Shown one piece after another: positions 62,480 through 64,000 of a stretch of 64,000 nt of DNA. Under the pieces are notes generated by a model. That model did no database searches. It was not told the origin of the DNA and was given only the letters and a program-made list of their open reading frames with translations. The translations under genes were made by a program, and so were the position numbers. Source of the stretch: CAYMCO01 sp964388955 (GTDB taxonomy: Bacteria; Chloroflexota; Anaerolineae; Anaerolineales; E44-bin32); the NCBI GenBank assembly GCA_964388955.1, contig CAYMCO010000005.1:1-64000 (forward strand). The letters run 5' to 3'. Position 1 is the stretch's first letter. Each line of letters begins with the position of its first letter.

Positions 62480-63829
62480 CTAGGCTGACGTGTTGGAGAG
62501 GGGATGACGTCGAGGCGCCTCGCTGGGCTTCACCCAGAGCCGCATGCCCTCCACCGAGACCACCACCACCTCCCGGCCGGCATCCAGATGCTCCTCCGGC
62601 CCCTCCAGATCCGCCGACCAGAGTTCGCCCGCTACGTGAACCGTGCCTCGAGGTGTGAGCGGGGTTCGAACGACCCCCACGCGTCCGACCAGCGCCTCGG
62701 TGCCCACCGCCACCGGCTGCCGTTGCGCCCGCAGGGCAAAATTCAAAATCGCCAGGAATACCCCTGCCATAATCAGGCCCGAGGCGACGACCAGGGGAAC
62801 CGAAACACGCTCGAATTCCGGCGTGCCTGGAGAATTGAACAGCACCAGGGCACCAGTGATGAAGGCCAGCAGGCCGGCTGCGGTCAGTGCGCCGTGAGTG
62901 GGCGCCTTGATGTCCAGCAGGAACAACACAAACGCGGTGATGATCAATATCAAACCCACCCAGTTGACCGGCAGCACGCCGATCCCGTATACGCCCAGGA
63001 CGAGTGACACCACCCCGATGAAACCCGCCACCCAGCCCCCTGGGCTGGAGATCTCGATCAGGATCGCTTGGACGCCCACGGCGAGCAGTATGAAGACGAC
63101 ATTGGGATCAGTCAGCGCCTGGAAAAGCCGTTCGATCAGGCTTTGCGGCACCTCGACGATCTCTGCACCCGCCGTGTGCAGGCGGACGGGCCCTGCAGAT
63201 GTCTCCACTACCTGACCGTCGACCTCATTCAGCAGCTCATTCCGGTCGGAAGCCACAAAATCAACCAGGCCCGCATCCAGGGCCTCCTGGGCGGAGGCCG
63301 CTTTCGCTTCCTCGACTGTGGACTCCGCCAGCGCCAGCGCCTCGGAGCTGCGGTTCTGCGCCAGGCTGCGGATGGTGGCCTTGATGATCTCCTTCTCCTT
63401 GGTGGCGATGGTCTCGCCGAGATCCTCGCCCTGCACCCCAACCGGGCTCGCCGCGCCAATCGCGGTCTCCGGAGCCATGGCCGCCAGGTGTCCGGCCAGC
63501 GTGATTACGGTCCCCGCGCTGCCCGCGATGGCTCCCCGAGGGGCTACATATACAATTACCGGGATGGCGTTGCCGCGAATCGACTGCACCATTCGGTTCA
63601 TCAATGTCACTGAACCGCCGGGTGTATCGAGCTGCAGGATCACCGCTTCGGCCCCTTGACGCTCAGCCTTCAACAGCCCGCGATCGAGGTATTCGGCCAT
63701 GGCGGGTGTGATGGGGCCTTGGGCGCGCAGCAGGAACACGGACCCCTTCCCCTGTGCCTGGGCATGCGCCGGGAGCAGCCCAACCAGTATCAGCACGCAA
63801 ACCACAGTCAACCATCGCGCTCTCTTCAT
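62480..63829 (-). CDS. NfeD-type membrane-bound ClpP-class serine protease
   Basis: The 449-residue protein has a signal peptide (residues 1-25, cut near A-Q-A-Q-G), a ClpP-like serine protease domain with the nucleophile in G-A-I-A-G-S-A-G-T and a candidate catalytic Lys in the T-K-E-K-E-I-I-K stretch, then four or five membrane spans (about 245-370) and a C-terminal OB-fold NfeD domain with G-T-V-H-V-A-G-E-L-W-S-A. Its archaeal homologue cleaves stomatin; no stomatin gene lies in the window. ATG 63829 has GGAGAGG five bases upstream. Confidence 0.9.
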   Translation of the reverse strand: MKRARWLTVVCVLILVGLLPAHAQAQGKGSVFLLRAQGPITPAMAEYLDRGLLKAERQGAEAVILQLDTPGGSVTLMNRMVQSIRGNAIPVIVYVAPRGAIAGSAGTVITLAGHLAAMAPETAIGAASPVGVQGEDLGETIATKEKEIIKATIRSLAQNRSSEALALAESTVEEAKAASAQEALDAGLVDFVASDRNELLNEVDGQVVETSAGPVRLHTAGAEIVEVPQSLIERLFQALTDPNVVFILLAVGVQAILIEISSPGGWVAGFIGVVSLVLGVYGIGVLPVNWVGLILIITAFVLFLLDIKAPTHGALTAAGLLAFITGALVLFNSPGTPEFERVSVPLVVASGLIMAGVFLAILNFALRAQRQPVAVGTEALVGRVGVVRTPLTPRGTVHVAGELWSADLEGPEEHLDAGREVVVVSVEGMRLWVKPSEAPRRHPLSNTSA

Positions 63830-64000
63830 GGGCACCTCTCCTCTTCATTATAGCCGTGTTCACAATACCTCTTGCGGCCATCGGCCCGAATGACCCCCGA
63901 ACGCCGAGCAACACAATGGAACCTGTAAGGTGCCTGCTCCCCACTGACCGACATGCCCAGACGCACATGCGCGTCCATGAACCCCCTCGCCCAATTCGCC
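63830..64000. other. Upstream region of the NfeD-like gene to window end
   Basis: A perfect minus-strand TATAAT lies at 63847-63852, with no good -35 at the right distance; it would give a very short leader. No gene is recognised in the remaining bases to the edge. Confidence 0.4.

Overview
The window looks like one contiguous piece of a GC-rich bacterial chromosome, most likely Chloroflexota (Anaerolineae-like). This is an inference from gene content: SpoVS, a four-repeat S1 protein, a BchI-BchD-type fused chelatase, paired deoxynucleoside kinases, a baeRF-type release-factor homologue, an NfeD/ClpP-class protease, and the LexA-box form GAAC-N4-GTTC. No rRNA, tRNA, CRISPR array, integrase or insertion sequence was recognised.

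Region 1 (1-3430) is catabolic: the tail of an oligopeptide ABC-transporter ATPase, an amidohydrolase, a luciferase-like flavin/F420 oxidoreductase and a GYD-domain protein. Region 2 (about 3600-16103) is the most unusual part. A leftward cluster encodes, in transcription order, a ribokinase-like/AAA+/double-RyR protein, a SLOG-like protein, a membrane RCK(TrkA-N)x2-RyR protein, and a TIR protein with one membrane span and two predicted extracellular sugar-binding domains. It faces, across a 335-base divergent promoter region, a 1629-residue DUF4062-STAND NTPase with about 12 WD40 repeats and a zinc ribbon. TIR, SLOG, RyR and STAND belong to families proposed to work in nucleotide-based conflict or stress signalling, so this locus is the best candidate for an undescribed system. 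A decayed paralogue of the sugar-binding domain lies beside the TIR gene.

Region 3 (16971-27000) holds a membrane protein, a polysaccharide deacetylase/allantoinase-like protein, a three-subunit molybdenum hydroxylase operon divergent from an Lrp/AsnC regulator, and a zone of gene damage: a carbamoyltransferase C-terminal remnant, a ureohydrolase gene with two single-G insertions, and an adenylate cyclase with a frameshift. The frameshifts could be assembly errors or real decay.

Region 4 (27300-50500) is mostly housekeeping: two deoxynucleoside kinases flanking a nucleotidyltransferase-like gene, spoVS, holB and holA, an FtsK-like ATPase whose promoter contains a LexA box, a Memo-like protein, a CorC/HlyC-type protein, priA, degV, dnaA, radA, clpC, a ribosomal S1 gene and a fused chelatase. 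Region 5 (50700-64000) has a DEDD exonuclease, a candidate leader or small RNA, an HtrA lipoprotein protease, a baeRF protein, three consecutive membrane coiled-coil proteins (one with a ComEA-type helix-hairpin-helix), a membrane spermidine-synthase-like protein, an exported isoaspartyl methyltransferase, OsmC, FHA and NfeD proteins.

Promoters, terminators and start codons were read by eye; family assignments rest on visible motifs, and no database search was run.
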